In this document: positions 25,928-35,537 of the stretch, in pieces
Layout: every line of letters starts with the position of its first letter
How positions within the stretch are numbered: the first letter of the stretch is position 1
NCBI RefSeq assembly: GCF_000745475.1
Contig: NZ_JQJJ01000009.1
Coordinates: 372,001-436,000 of the forward strand
Direction: 5' to 3'
DNA: 64,000 nt
DNA from: Allobosea sp. UNC402CLCol
Lineage (GTDB): Bacteria; Pseudomonadota; Alphaproteobacteria; Rhizobiales; Beijerinckiaceae
Program-made: the position numbers and the translations under genes
The notes under the pieces: model-generated
Told to the model about the DNA's origin: nothing
The model's input: only the letters and a program-made list of their open reading frames with translations
Databases searched by the model: none

Positions 25928-26800
25928 ATGGCATGGTATTCTCAGACCTGGACCTGGTTCGACGGAGCCTGGCATGAGGGCAACCCCGGCCTCGTCGGCC
26001 CCCGCAGCCATGCTCTCTGGCAGTCCTCCTCCGTCTTTGATGGCGGCCGCTATTTCGACGGCGTCGCCCCCGACATCGACCTGCACGCCGCGCGCGTGAA
26101 CCGCTCCGCCGTGGCGCTCGGCCTCGAGCCCACCGTGACCCCGGATTTCATCGTCGAGAAGATGTATGAGGGCGCGAAGAAATTCGCTCCCGGCACGGCG
26201 CTCTACGTCAAGCCGATGTACTGGGCCGAGGCCGATGGCCCCTCGACCATCATGCCCGATCCGGATTCGACCCAGTTCGCGCTCTGCCTGTTCGAGGCGG
26301 CGATGCCGCAGCCGACGAATGGCTTCTCCGTCACCAAGGGCATCTATCGTCGCCCGACCTTCGAGACTGCCCCGACCGATTCCAAGGCCGGCTGCCTCTA
26401 TCCGAACAATGCCCGCATCCTGAAGGCCGCCAAGGCCGCCGGCTTCGACAACGCGCTGGTGCTCGACATGCTCGGCCATGTCGCGGAGACGGCGACCTCC
26501 AACATCTTCCTCGCCAAGGACGGCGTGGTGAAGACGCCGGTCCCGAACGGCACCTTCCTGAACGGCATCACCCGCCAGCGCGTCATCAGGCTGCTGCGTG
26601 AGAACGGCGTGCCGGTCGAGGAGTGCAGCCTGCGCTACGAGGATTTCGAGACGGCCGACGAGATCTTCATCTCCGGCAACTACTCGAAATGCATGCCGGT
26701 GATCCGCATCGACGACCGCGTGCTCCAGCCCGGCCCGCTCTTCCGCAAGGCGCGCGAGCTCTACATGGACTTCGCGCACAGCAAGGCGAAGGCCGCCTGA
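25928..26800 (+). CDS. ilvE: branched-chain amino-acid aminotransferase
   Basis: 290 residues, fold-type IV PLP enzyme. K153 in DSKAGCLYPNN is the likely Schiff-base lysine and E187 in HVAETATSNIF the glutamate that contacts PLP; the N-terminal HALWQSSSVFDGGRYF is the usual substrate loop. It interconverts branched-chain amino acids and their 2-keto acids with glutamate. The location after the azlCD exporter fits branched-chain metabolism. D-amino-acid transaminase and aminodeoxychorismate lyase share the fold, but the sequence is closest in pattern to IlvE. Confidence 0.88.
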   Translation: MAWYSQTWTWFDGAWHEGNPGLVGPRSHALWQSSSVFDGGRYFDGVAPDIDLHAARVNRSAVALGLEPTVTPDFIVEKMYEGAKKFAPGTALYVKPMYWAEADGPSTIMPDPDSTQFALCLFEAAMPQPTNGFSVTKGIYRRPTFETAPTDSKAGCLYPNNARILKAAKAAGFDNALVLDMLGHVAETATSNIFLAKDGVVKTPVPNGTFLNGITRQRVIRLLRENGVPVEECSLRYEDFETADEIFISGNYSKCMPVIRIDDRVLQPGPLFRKARELYMDFAHSKAKAA

Positions 26801-26818
26801 GGCCCATAGGAACTGGCC

Positions 26819-27796
26819 ATGGCGCGCCTCGCCACGCGGCTGACCGAGCGGCTCGGCATCGCTCACCCGATCCTGTCGGCGCCGATGGCGCTGGCGGGCG
26901 GCGGGGCGCTCGCCGCCGCCGTGACGCGAGCGGGCGGGCTTGGCCTGATCGGCGGCGGCTATGGCGATGCTACGTGGCTCGATCAGCAATTCGCCGCCGC
27001 CGGCAACACCCAGACCGGCTGCGGCTTCATCACCTGGTCAATGGCGAAGCGGCCGGAGCTGTTGACGCAGGCGCTGGCGCATAAGCCTGCCGTCCTGATG
27101 CTGTCCTTCGGCGATCCGCGCCCCTTCGCCGCCGAGATCGCGGCGGCAGGCGTGTCGCTGATCTGCCAGTGCCAGTCATTGCAGCATGTCCGGCAGGGTC
27201 TGGAGGCCGGGGCCGCGATCATCGTCGCGCAAGGCGCCGAGGCCGGCGGCCATGGCGCACGCCGCGCGACCTTGCCTTTCGTGCCCGAAGCGGCCGATCT
27301 CATTGCCCGCGAGAGCCCGCAGACGCTGCTTCTCGCCGCAGGCGGCATCGCCGATGGGCGCGGGCTCGCCGCCGCGCTGATGCTGGGCGCGGACGGCGTG
27401 CTCGTCGGCACCCGCTTCTGGGCGAGTCGCGAGGCGCTGGTGCATGAGCGCCACCATGCCGCCGCCGTCGCTGCCACCGGCGATGGGACGGTGCGCTCCT
27501 CGTTGCCCGATATCGCCCGCCAGCTCGACTGGCCGAAGCCCTTCGACATCCGCGTCGCGGACAATGCCTTCATCGCGCAATGGGCCGGGCGCGATCACGA
27601 GCTGAAGGCCGCGATCGCGACAGAGGCTACGGCCTATCGCGAGGCCTTCATGGCCGGAGACCCCGACAAGGCGGCCGTGATCTTCGGCGAAGCGGCGGGG
27701 CTGATCGCCGATGTGCCGTCAGCCGGCGAGATCGTCGAGCGGATGGTCGAGGAGGCCGCTGCGCTGCTCGGCGGGGCAGGGCGCTTCCTCGGCTGA
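26819..27796 (+). CDS. nitronate monooxygenase / 2-nitropropane dioxygenase-type flavoprotein
   Basis: 325 residues, FMN-binding TIM barrel. N-terminal HPILSAPMALAGGGALAAAV, the catalytic loop VAQGAEAGGHGARR with the conserved His, then LLAAGGIADGRGLAAALMLGADGVLVGTRFWAS (phosphate-binding). Members oxidise nitronates or act as NADH:quinone reductases. It begins 18 bases after ilvE, so they share an mRNA. Converges with murJ. Confidence 0.9.
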   Translation: MARLATRLTERLGIAHPILSAPMALAGGGALAAAVTRAGGLGLIGGGYGDATWLDQQFAAAGNTQTGCGFITWSMAKRPELLTQALAHKPAVLMLSFGDPRPFAAEIAAAGVSLICQCQSLQHVRQGLEAGAAIIVAQGAEAGGHGARRATLPFVPEAADLIARESPQTLLLAAGGIADGRGLAAALMLGADGVLVGTRFWASREALVHERHHAAAVAATGDGTVRSSLPDIARQLDWPKPFDIRVADNAFIAQWAGRDHELKAAIATEATAYREAFMAGDPDKAAVIFGEAAGLIADVPSAGEIVERMVEEAAALLGGAGRFLG

Positions 27797-27800
27797 GAAT

Positions 27801-29324
27801 TCAGCGCAGCAGCCTGAGCAGCCCCGTCATCTTCAGCCCGATGCCGGCGATGGCGACATAGAGCAGGCCCGCGGCTGTGGACAGCAGCAGCACCGCCATC
27901 AGCAGCGGCTGCGGCAGGGACGCTGTCCATGCCTGGGCCGGAGAGGCGAACCACCAGGCCAGAAGGCCGGCGGCGATGGTGGCCACGCCGACGATCGCGA
28001 CAAAGCCCGGCAGGCGCCGGTCCGGCTCGGTCCAGCCGCGCCGCCGCGCCAGCACGAACAGCGTCAGCAGATTGACCCAGGCGCCGGCGGCGGTGGCGAG
28101 GGCGAGGCCCGGAGCGCCCCAGTCGCGCCACAGGAACAGCTTGAGCGTGAGATTGCAGGCGATGGCCGCGAGCGCGACCAGCATCGGCGTCCTGGTGTCG
28201 CCGCGCGCCTGGAAGGCCGAGACCTGGGTGCGGATCATCACGATTGCCGGCAGGCCGAGGGAATAGGCGAAGAGCACGGTGCCGGCCGCCCGGCTCGCTT
28301 CGGCATCGAAGGCACCGCGCTGGAACAGCCCCGCCACGATCAGGTCCGGAATCGCGATGAAGGCGGCGACGAAAGGAGCGCTGGCGACGAGCGAGATCGC
28401 GACGGCGCGGTTCTGCGAGCGGTTGGCGCCGGCCTCGTCCCCGCGCGCGACCTGCCGGCTCATCGCCGACAATGCGACCGTGCCGACCGCGATGGCGATC
28501 AGCCCGAGCGGGAGCTGGTAGAGCCGCTCGGCATAGTAAAGGGCCGAATAGGCGCCGCGCGGCAAGAGCGAGGCGATGATCGTGTCGGCGAAGATCGCGA
28601 TCTGCACGCCGGCTGAGCCGATCACCGCCGGCCCGAAGGCCTTCAGGAAGCGCCGGACGCCGAGATCCATATGCGGCCTGACCAGCTTGCTGGAGACGCC
28701 CGCGCGCTTGGCCGCCACATAGAGCAGCACCCATTGCGCCAGCCCGGAGATCGCGACGCCCCAGGCGGCGGCATAGGCCGCGCCCGGAAACAGGAAGGGC
28801 ACGGCGAGCGCCGCCATGACGCCGATATTGAGCAGGATCGGCGCAGCGGCGAAGGCCGAGAAACGGTCGACCGCGTTCAGCGTCGCGCCGAGGAAGGTGA
28901 CCATGGTCACGAAGAGCAGATAGGGGAAGGTGATCCGCGTCAGCGCGACGGCGAGCGCGAAGGTGGCCGGGTCTTCCTTGAAGCCGGGCGCCAGCAGCGT
29001 CACCAGCCAGGGCATCAATGGCAGGGCCAGCGCCAGCAGCACGACCTGGATCAGGAACAGCACGGTGAAGAGCCGGTCGGCGAAGAGATTCGCAGCCTGC
29101 TGCCCCTGCTTCTCCGCGACATGGGCATAGGCCGGCACATAGGCCTGGTTGAAGGCGCCCTCGCCGAAGATGGCGCGGAAATGATTCGGCAGGCGCAGCG
29201 CCACCGAGAAGGCGTCCATGGTGGCGCCGGCACCGAGCACGGCCGCGAGCATGATGTCGCGCGCGAAGCCAGTCAGGCGCGAGATCAGCGTATAGCCGCC
29301 GACCGACAGGATGTTCCGGAGCAT
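27801..29324 (-). CDS. murJ: lipid II flippase MurJ (MviN)
   Basis: 507 residues, about 14 membrane segments, MATE-like MOP fold. The N-terminal MLRNILSVGGYTLISRLTGFARDIMLAA and GEGAFNQAYVPAYA are the MurJ signatures, with the Arg residues needed for lipid II binding. MurJ moves lipid II across the inner membrane for peptidoglycan synthesis. It starts only seven bases after a polyprenyl-phosphate glycosyltransferase and is its operon partner. Usually essential. Confidence 0.95.
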   Translation of the reverse strand: MLRNILSVGGYTLISRLTGFARDIMLAAVLGAGATMDAFSVALRLPNHFRAIFGEGAFNQAYVPAYAHVAEKQGQQAANLFADRLFTVLFLIQVVLLALALPLMPWLVTLLAPGFKEDPATFALAVALTRITFPYLLFVTMVTFLGATLNAVDRFSAFAAAPILLNIGVMAALAVPFLFPGAAYAAAWGVAISGLAQWVLLYVAAKRAGVSSKLVRPHMDLGVRRFLKAFGPAVIGSAGVQIAIFADTIIASLLPRGAYSALYYAERLYQLPLGLIAIAVGTVALSAMSRQVARGDEAGANRSQNRAVAISLVASAPFVAAFIAIPDLIVAGLFQRGAFDAEASRAAGTVLFAYSLGLPAIVMIRTQVSAFQARGDTRTPMLVALAAIACNLTLKLFLWRDWGAPGLALATAAGAWVNLLTLFVLARRRGWTEPDRRLPGFVAIVGVATIAAGLLAWWFASPAQAWTASLPQPLLMAVLLLSTAAGLLYVAIAGIGLKMTGLLRLLR

Positions 29325-29331
29325 GAAAATC

Positions 29332-30363
29332 CTAGCGGATCAGCGGCGGCAGGGCGTCGCCGCGCGGGTGGTCGACGGTGCGCGCCTCGAAGCCGACACG
29401 CTCGCCGATGAGGTAGAGCGGCCGGCGCTTCACCTCGGCGAAGATGCGGCCGACATATTCGCCGATCATGCCGAGCGAGACGAGCTGGATGCCCGAGAAG
29501 AACATGATCGAGACGATCAGCGACGGGAAGCCGGGAAGGTCCGTCCCGTAGATCAGCGTGCGCAGCATGAAATAGAGCGCCGACAGCGTCGCGATGCAGG
29601 CGATGATGGCGCCCGACCAGGTCGCGATCTTGAGCGGCACGGTCGAGAAGGAGGAGAGCCCGTCGAAGGCGAAGGAGAACAGCTTCCGGTAGCGGAACTT
29701 CGACTGCCCATGCTCGCGCTCGGCGACCTGGAAAGGCACGCCGACGGAGCGGAAGCCGACCCAGGCATAGAGCCCCTTGGAGAAGCGTGCCCGTTCCGGC
29801 AGCGCCCGCAGCGCATCGACCGCCTTGCGGTCGAGCAGGCGGAAATCGCCGGCGCCTTCCGGCAGGTCGGTTTCGCCGAACTGCGAGAAGATGCGGTAGA
29901 AGGCCTTGGCGAAATTGCGCTTCAGCCGGGTCTCGCTCTCGCGGTCGACGCGCTGGCCATAGACGTTGAGATAGCCCTCGCGCCACTTCTCCAGAAAGGC
30001 GGGAATGACCTCGGGCGGGTGCTGCAGATCGGCGTCCATGATGACGACCGCATCGCCATAGGCATGGTCAAGCCCGGCGGCGATGGCGATCTCCTTGCCG
30101 AAATTGCGGCTGAAGGAGACGGCGTTGATCCGCGGATCGGTGGCGTAGAGCTCGCGGATGGTCGCCAATGTCGCGTCCTGGCTGCCGTCGTCGACGAAGA
30201 CGATCTCCCAGGAGGCGACCGCCTCCGTCAGCACGGCCCGCAGCCGCTCGACGAGCGGGCGCAGATTGTCGGCCTCGTTGTGGACGGGCACGACGATGGA
30301 GAGCTCCGGCCAGCGGGAGACCCGGGGCGTGCGCTGAAGCGGCGGGGACGCGATGTCCGACAC
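29332..30363 (-). CDS. GT2 polyprenyl-phosphate glycosyltransferase (GtrB/DPM1-like)
   Basis: 343 residues from a GTG at 30363; AAAGGT is just upstream and no ATG exists in frame. Further upstream the frame is antisense to the neighbouring deacetylase. GT-A domain: SIVVPVHNEADNL, FVDDGSQDAT, VVIMDADLQHPPE (DxD), then GETDLPEGAGDFRLLDRK. Two membrane helices follow at about residues 240-260 and 275-295. The layout is that of GtrB/ArnC-type enzymes that load a sugar onto undecaprenyl phosphate. It probably supplies lipid-linked sugar; murJ follows and a ChbG-type deacetylase is divergent. Confidence 0.9.
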   Translation of the reverse strand: MSDIASPPLQRTPRVSRWPELSIVVPVHNEADNLRPLVERLRAVLTEAVASWEIVFVDDGSQDATLATIRELYATDPRINAVSFSRNFGKEIAIAAGLDHAYGDAVVIMDADLQHPPEVIPAFLEKWREGYLNVYGQRVDRESETRLKRNFAKAFYRIFSQFGETDLPEGAGDFRLLDRKAVDALRALPERARFSKGLYAWVGFRSVGVPFQVAEREHGQSKFRYRKLFSFAFDGLSSFSTVPLKIATWSGAIIACIATLSALYFMLRTLIYGTDLPGFPSLIVSIMFFSGIQLVSLGMIGEYVGRIFAEVKRRPLYLIGERVGFEARTVDHPRGDALPPLIR

Positions 30364-30486
30364 GAACGACCTTTCATGACGCGTCTGTCGACGGGGTGAC
30401 GCGCGACGCACAGAACCGTAAAGCTTGCCGGCCGACAAGCCCGCATCCGACGGCGCCTTGCGGCCGAAGGAGGAACACCAGGAGCG

Positions 30487-31320
30487 ATGGCGAACGGCTT
30501 TGTTCTCTGCGCCGATGATTTCGCCATGACCGAAGGCGTCAGCCGTTCGATCCTGGAGCTCCTCGGCCGTGGCAGGCTCTCCGCCACCGGCGCGATGACC
30601 AACCGGCCACACTGGCGCAGATTGGCACCGGAACTCGGCGCTTTTGCGGAAGCCGCCGATCTCGGCCTGCATGTCAACCTGACCTGCGCCGCCCCGCTCG
30701 GCACGATGCCGCGGCTGGCGCCGGGCGGAGAATTCCAGGCGCTGGGCGTCGTGGCGCGGGCCGCGGCGATCTCGCCGGCCGTCCGGCGCGAGATCGCGGC
30801 CGAGTTCGGGCGCCAGCTCGATGCCTTCGAGGATGCGATGGGGCGCCCGCCCGATTTCGTCGACGGGCATCAGCATGTCCATGTCCTGCCCGGCGTGCGG
30901 CGCGCGGTGCTCGATGCGCTGGCGCGGCGCTATCCGGCCGGGTCGGTCTATGTGCGCGATCCGGCCGACACGATATCGGCGATTCGGGAGCGTGGCGTGG
31001 CGGTGGGCAAGGCGCTGGTGATCGCCGGGCTCGCGACCGGCTTCCGCGCGGCCGCGCTGCGCCGGGAGCTGCGCGTCAATCGCGGCTTCTCCGGCGTCGC
31101 GCCTTTCGATCCGGCGCGCGATTTCGCCGCCGATCTGCGCCGTTTCCTGATCGCGCCGGGGCCTGCGCATCTGGTGATGTGCCATCCCGGCTTCGTCGAT
31201 GACGAGTTGGCGCGGCTCGACCCCGTCGTGGCGCCGCGGCCGGTCGAGCATGCGGCGCTCGCCGCCTTCCGGCCGCCGGCGGACATGCCCATGCGGCGTT
31301 TCCGGGAGCTTGCGGCTTAG
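30487..31320 (+). CDS. ChbG/HpnK-family carbohydrate deacetylase
   Basis: 277 residues. The metal-site motifs of the YdjC/ChbG fold are clear: LCADDFAMTEGVS (Asp-Asp), LGLHVNLT (His), and FVDGHQHVHVLPGV (His-x-His). Family members remove acetyl groups from chito-oligosaccharides or from hopanoid-linked N-acetylglucosamine (HpnK). The gene is divergent from the lipid-glycosyltransferase/murJ operon, so a role in modifying a lipid-linked sugar is attractive, though not shown. Confidence 0.9.
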   Translation: MANGFVLCADDFAMTEGVSRSILELLGRGRLSATGAMTNRPHWRRLAPELGAFAEAADLGLHVNLTCAAPLGTMPRLAPGGEFQALGVVARAAAISPAVRREIAAEFGRQLDAFEDAMGRPPDFVDGHQHVHVLPGVRRAVLDALARRYPAGSVYVRDPADTISAIRERGVAVGKALVIAGLATGFRAAALRRELRVNRGFSGVAPFDPARDFAADLRRFLIAPGPAHLVMCHPGFVDDELARLDPVVAPRPVEHAALAAFRPPADMPMRRFRELAA

Positions 31321-31370
31321 AGCATCGGCCCGAAAACTGGACCGCGGTTTTCGGGAAAAGTCGATGCTCT
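31319..31370. repeat. dispersed palindromic repeat, family C
   Basis: AGAGCATCGGCCCGAAAACT, then GGACCGCGGTTTTCGGG, then GTCGATGCTCT: outer arms AGAGCATCG / CGATGCTCT and inner CCCGAAAAC / GTTTTCGGG. It begins at the deacetylase stop codon. A second copy is at 60855. Confidence 0.8.
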
Positions 31371-31491
31371 AGGGCCGGCTTCCGGCCGCCGCCGCAAGCG
31401 ATTTGTTTACCGGCTTAGGTCAGTGTCCTCGCGGTGGATGGGGGCGCCGTCCGTCGATGGATCGCGCCGGGTTTTAAAGGGCAGTCGCTCG

Positions 31492-33177
31492 ATGACGGGG
31501 TTGACGCGGGCGGCCGAGGCGGCTGAGGAAACGCAGGCGCAGGGTGGGATGAAGGGCTTCGGCTCGCTGAGCCGGCAGATCGCGCTCGCGGCCGTGGTCA
31601 TCGTGGCCGTGGCGATCATCTTCGTGGTCATGGCTGTGGCGCGCTACAATGACAGCCGCACCCGCTCCGATCTCGACCAGAAGGCGACCGCGCTGACGCT
31701 GATGGTCGCCAATGCGGCGCCGTCGCTGATCCTGTCGCGCGACAACCTCACCCTGGGCTACATCCTCGAATCGCTGCGGCGCGACCCTGATTTCGATGCC
31801 GCCATCGTCGCCGACGATCTGGTCTCGCTCGCTTCCGCCGGACGGACCGAGGAGGCGCGCCTGTCCCTGACGCCCCGCTGGCTGACGAGCGCGGTCGGAG
31901 AGGAGCCCTGGCGCAAGCTTCTGTCGGTTCCTTCGGTCGAGATCGAGGACGATGTCAGCGTCACCAAGATCCAGCCCGTGCGCGTGGTCGACAGGCAGAT
32001 CGGCTATGTCGCGGTGCGCTTCGACAAGACCAGGCTGGTTGCACGCGCGACCTGGGAGCAGTTCGTCATCATCGGCCTGGGGCTCGCCGTCCTGATCGTG
32101 CTCGGGCCGCTGCTCTGGTTCTCGCTGTCGCGCACGATGCGCCCGCTGCGTGGCATGACCAATGCCATCGTCAGCATCTCGGACGGCGATCTCGACACGC
32201 CGATCGACGCTCAGGATCGTGGCGACGAGATCGGCGCGATCGCGCGCGCCCTCGGCGTGCTGAAGATCAGGCTGGCTGAGCGCGCGGCGCTGGAAGAGAA
32301 GCAGACTCTCTCCGAGACCGAGCGCAGGGCCCGGCAGCAGAACGTCGACGGTGCGATCGCGATGTTCCGCAGCGAGGTCGGCCTCGCGCTCGAAGCCTTC
32401 AAGAGCAACGCCGATCGCATGCAGGAGGCCTCCGACGGGCTGGCGCGCGTCGCCGCCGAATCCTCCGAGCGTGCTGCGCGCGCTGCCGACAACGCGCATG
32501 GTGCCTCTGGAAACGTCGAGAGCGCCGCGCAGGCGGCCGAGGAAATGGGCGCCGCGATCCGCGAGGTCGAGTTCCAGGTTCGGCGCGTCCGCACCGAGAT
32601 CGTCGAGGCGGCCTCGGCCTCGCGCAACACCGCCGGCTCGGTCGAGGCGCTGGACGAGACGGCGCGCGCCATCGGCGAGGTGGTCAACCTCATTCGCGAC
32701 ATCGCCGCGCAGACCAACCTGCTCGCGCTCAATGCGACCATCGAGGCGGCGCGGGCCGGCGAGGCCGGGCGCGGCTTCGCGGTGGTGGCCTCCGAGGTCA
32801 AGTCGCTCGCGGCCCAGACCGCCGATGCAACCGACCGCATCGTCTCCCAGGTCGCCGCGATTCAGGGAGCGACAGGGCAGGTCGTCGGCGCGATCCAGAA
32901 CATCGCCGAGCGGATGAATGCCATCGAAACCTTCGCCAACTCGGTCGCGGCCTCGATCGAGCAGCAGGCGCTCGCGACCGGCGAGATCGCCAGCGGCGTC
33001 GCCATGGCGAGCTCTTCGGCCCTGTCTGTCTCGAGCGACCTGAGTGTGCTTGCCGACAGCGTTGAGGAGACCGGCCGTTCGGCCGAGCAGGTCCGCGGCG
33101 CGGCCGGCGAGGTGGCGACGCAGGCCCAGAGGCTCGATTCGACCGTGGACCAGTTCCTGCGCAACGTCGCCGCCTGA
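31492..33177 (+). CDS. methyl-accepting chemotaxis protein with CHASE8-like sensor region
   Basis: 561 residues from the ATG at 31492 with AAAGGG upstream; a GTG at 31423 would add 23 residues. Membrane helices at about 29-50 and 191-211 enclose a 140-residue periplasmic region resembling CHASE8 ([20 protein letters not shown]). HAMP at about 212-265, then the cytoplasmic signalling hairpin with the tip sequence [31 protein letters not shown]. It signals to CheA/CheW; no che genes are adjacent. Ends at a terminator shared with sodB. Confidence 0.93.
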   Translation: MTGLTRAAEAAEETQAQGGMKGFGSLSRQIALAAVVIVAVAIIFVVMAVARYNDSRTRSDLDQKATALTLMVANAAPSLILSRDNLTLGYILESLRRDPDFDAAIVADDLVSLASAGRTEEARLSLTPRWLTSAVGEEPWRKLLSVPSVEIEDDVSVTKIQPVRVVDRQIGYVAVRFDKTRLVARATWEQFVIIGLGLAVLIVLGPLLWFSLSRTMRPLRGMTNAIVSISDGDLDTPIDAQDRGDEIGAIARALGVLKIRLAERAALEEKQTLSETERRARQQNVDGAIAMFRSEVGLALEAFKSNADRMQEASDGLARVAAESSERAARAADNAHGASGNVESAAQAAEEMGAAIREVEFQVRRVRTEIVEAASASRNTAGSVEALDETARAIGEVVNLIRDIAAQTNLLALNATIEAARAGEAGRGFAVVASEVKSLAAQTADATDRIVSQVAAIQGATGQVVGAIQNIAERMNAIETFANSVAASIEQQALATGEIASGVAMASSSALSVSSDLSVLADSVEETGRSAEQVRGAAGEVATQAQRLDSTVDQFLRNVAA

Positions 33178-33200
33178 AGCGGTCGCGGAGCGGCAAACAA

Positions 33201-33230
33201 AAACGGGGCCGCGAGGCCCCGTTTGCTTTT
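33201..33230. terminator. bidirectional intrinsic terminator
   Basis: Stem AAACGGGGCC / GGCCCCGTTT with a GCGA loop. GCTTTT follows on the plus strand and TTTTTGTTTG on the minus strand, so it can end both the chemoreceptor gene and the convergent sodB. Confidence 0.92.
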
Positions 33231-33250
33231 CCGGTTCCTGATCGCCGGGA

Positions 33251-33853
33251 TCAGCCCTTGGCGGCTGCGCCATGGAGCTCGGCGACGTATTCCCAGTTCA
33301 CCAGGCTTTCGAGGAAGGCCTTGAGATAGTCGGGACGCCGGTTGCGGTAATCGATGTAGTAGGAGTGCTCCCACACGTCGACGCCGAGGATCGGCGTGCC
33401 GCCATGGACCAGCGGGTTCTCGCCGTTCGGGGTCTTGCTGATGGCGAGCTTGCCGCCCTTGACCTCGAGCCAGGCCCAGCCCGAGCCGAACTGGCCGACG
33501 CCGGCGGCGATGAAGTCTTCCTTGAACTTGTCGACCGAGCCGAAGCTGTCGACGATCGCCTTCTCCAGCGCGCCCGGGATCTTGCCGCCGCCACTCGGCT
33601 TCATCCACTTCCAGAAATGGAGGTGGTTGTAGTGCTGGCCGGCATTGTTGAAGACCGCGGCATTCTTGCCGTAGGAGCCCTTGACGATCTCCTCGAGCGA
33701 CTTGCCCTCGAATTCCGTACCCTTGATCGCGTTGTTGCCGTTGTTGACATAGGCGAGGTGGTGCTTGTCGTGGTGGTACTCCAGCGTCTCCTTCGACATG
33801 AAGGGCTGAAGTGCGTCATGAGCATAGGGGAGATCGGGAAGGGTAAAGGTCAT
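33251..33853 (-). CDS. sodB: superoxide dismutase, Fe/Mn family (iron-type pattern)
   Basis: 200 residues. Metal ligands are H27 (EYHHDKHH), H77 (YNHLHF), D159 and H163 (DVWEH). The active-site Gln is in the N-terminal half (AGQHYNH, Q73) and the position that holds Gln in Mn enzymes is Gly here (TPNGENPL), which indicates Fe or cambialistic use. No signal peptide, so cytoplasmic. Removes superoxide. Converges with the chemoreceptor gene at a shared terminator. Confidence 0.95.
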   Translation of the reverse strand: MTFTLPDLPYAHDALQPFMSKETLEYHHDKHHLAYVNNGNNAIKGTEFEGKSLEEIVKGSYGKNAAVFNNAGQHYNHLHFWKWMKPSGGGKIPGALEKAIVDSFGSVDKFKEDFIAAGVGQFGSGWAWLEVKGGKLAISKTPNGENPLVHGGTPILGVDVWEHSYYIDYRNRRPDYLKAFLESLVNWEYVAELHGAAAKG

Positions 33854-34089
33854 TGGGCCTCTCCTTGGGCTGTGAAATCGCTTGAATCAGAATGGCTTGC
33901 CATTCGGAGGCGGGGCCATGACAACCCTGCCGCTCCACGCGTTAGTTAAGCCGCCGCGCGCGGCTCGACAACCGCCAAACCTGCGAAAAACCCATGTCCT
34001 CTCGACAGGCGGCCACAATGGGGCCAGATTCCTCTCCTTAAGCCAGGTCGATTGGAAACTCTCTCTTATTCAATACGTTAGATATTGGC

Positions 34090-35520
34090 ATGTTCCCGCC
34101 CGTCCACGAGCCGGGCAGGCCCAGCGTCAAGGAAGCCGAATTGATCGCGATTTTTACTCTCCTCGGCCTCGGGCTCTTCGGCGGCGGTGCCTATGCCGTC
34201 TATGATGGCTGGCCCTATCTGGTGCTGGAGCGGGGCTTCACCCAGGTCATCATCGGCTCGATCGCCATGACGGCAGGCCTCATCCTGCTGGCGCTGGCCT
34301 GGGTCCTGAAACAGCTCAAGGCGATCAGGACGGAGCTGGCGGAAGCCGCCGAGGCCCGCGTCTCCGTTGCGGCTCCTGCGGAAGCCGCTTTTCCGGTCGT
34401 CTTGCCCATGGCGCCGGCGAATGCGCCGCCCGCCTCGTCTCCGATCGTGCCCGCCGTGCTGGGTGCGGGTGCTGCGGCCGCCGCGGCCGCCGTCGTCGCG
34501 GAGACGTCGGAGGCCAGCCCATCGACCACCGGAGCGGTGGAGCGGGACCTGTTCGGCACGCTGGTCGCCGACCATCTTGCTGCCGCGCCGAAAGAGGAAG
34601 AGGAAAAGCAGGATGAGGTGCCGGCGCCGGAGCGCGATGATTCCGTGCCGGACATGTTCGCGAAGGTTGCGGCGGACATCGAGCCGACCGAGGCGGAGCA
34701 TCCGATCGCCGTCGAGGATGAGAGCCACGAGCCGGCTGAGATCGTTGCGGCCCATATCCAGCCGCTGAGCGAGGACGAGGCCCTGGCGCACAGCGACGAG
34801 CAGGCCGAGGCGGCGGTCGAGAAGGCGGAGATCGACGAGCTTCCGCCCGAACATCCCGTCGCCGCCGTCACGGATCAGGCTCCCGCCGATGAGGAAGACA
34901 CCGCGCGTGACGAGTTCGCGATGCTGCGGGAAAGCCTGACCACCGAACTCGGCGACCTGCGCCGGCCGGCCGGGCGTGTCGAGCCGTCCTTCGCACTGGA
35001 CGATCCCTTCGCGGAAGCCGAAACCTGGATGAAGCCCGGCGCCAAGCGCCAGGAGCCCCGTTTCGACACTGAGCAGCCTTCGGCCGAGGTTGAAGAGACT
35101 CAAAAGCCCATGCCGGTCGCGCCGATCTGGCCGCCGCGTACCGGGCCCCATGCTTTCGGTGTGTCGCCTGCGAATGAAGCCGAGCAGCCGGCGAAGCTTT
35201 CTCCCGAGCCCGTCGGGATGGATGCGGCTCCGGAAGCGCCTGTGCCCTCCGAAGAGGTCGCGGAAGCGCCATCGAAGCCGGCCGATGAAGAGGTGCCTGC
35301 GGGCGAAAGCTCTCCCGCTGTCTCGTCCGAGCCGGCAGCGCCCGAACCTGCCGCCTCCGAAGAGGGTGTCGTCGGCGCCTATCAGGTCGGCGAAGCCCAC
35401 TTCACCATCTATGCCGACGGTTCGATCCGCGCGCGCACGCCCGACGGTGAATACAGCTTCGCCTCGATGGACGAACTCAAGGTCTACCTCGCCAGCGAGA
35501 AGAGCCGGCTCGGCGTTTGA
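34090..35520 (+). CDS. uncharacterised membrane protein with long acidic Pro/Ala/Glu-rich region
   Basis: 476 residues. Two membrane helices near residues 17-37 and 51-73, a short basic/coiled segment (LKQLKAIRTELAEAAEARV), then about 340 residues of low-complexity Ala/Pro/Glu sequence predicted to be disordered and strongly acidic. The last 50 residues form a compact conserved-looking domain (YQVGEAHFTIYADGSIRARTPDGEYSFASMDELKVYLASEK). The layout suggests a membrane anchor with a flexible tether presenting a small C-terminal module in the cytoplasm. I do not recognise a named family. An even longer open frame on the other strand is a composition artefact. Confidence 0.8.
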   Translation: MFPPVHEPGRPSVKEAELIAIFTLLGLGLFGGGAYAVYDGWPYLVLERGFTQVIIGSIAMTAGLILLALAWVLKQLKAIRTELAEAAEARVSVAAPAEAAFPVVLPMAPANAPPASSPIVPAVLGAGAAAAAAAVVAETSEASPSTTGAVERDLFGTLVADHLAAAPKEEEEKQDEVPAPERDDSVPDMFAKVAADIEPTEAEHPIAVEDESHEPAEIVAAHIQPLSEDEALAHSDEQAEAAVEKAEIDELPPEHPVAAVTDQAPADEEDTARDEFAMLRESLTTELGDLRRPAGRVEPSFALDDPFAEAETWMKPGAKRQEPRFDTEQPSAEVEETQKPMPVAPIWPPRTGPHAFGVSPANEAEQPAKLSPEPVGMDAAPEAPVPSEEVAEAPSKPADEEVPAGESSPAVSSEPAAPEPAASEEGVVGAYQVGEAHFTIYADGSIRARTPDGEYSFASMDELKVYLASEKSRLGV

Positions 35521-35537
35521 GCATCCGCGAGCGCCGC

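Noticed and set aside
30364..31251. N-terminal extension of the polyprenyl-phosphate glycosyltransferase frame
   Set aside because: The extension is antisense to the ChbG-family gene; the glycosyltransferase motif order starts after GTG 30363.
34090..35520. Naming the membrane protein as a TonB- or SPOR-type protein because of its Pro/Ala-rich region
   Set aside because: Low-complexity composition alone is not evidence; no TonB C-terminal or SPOR motif is visible.
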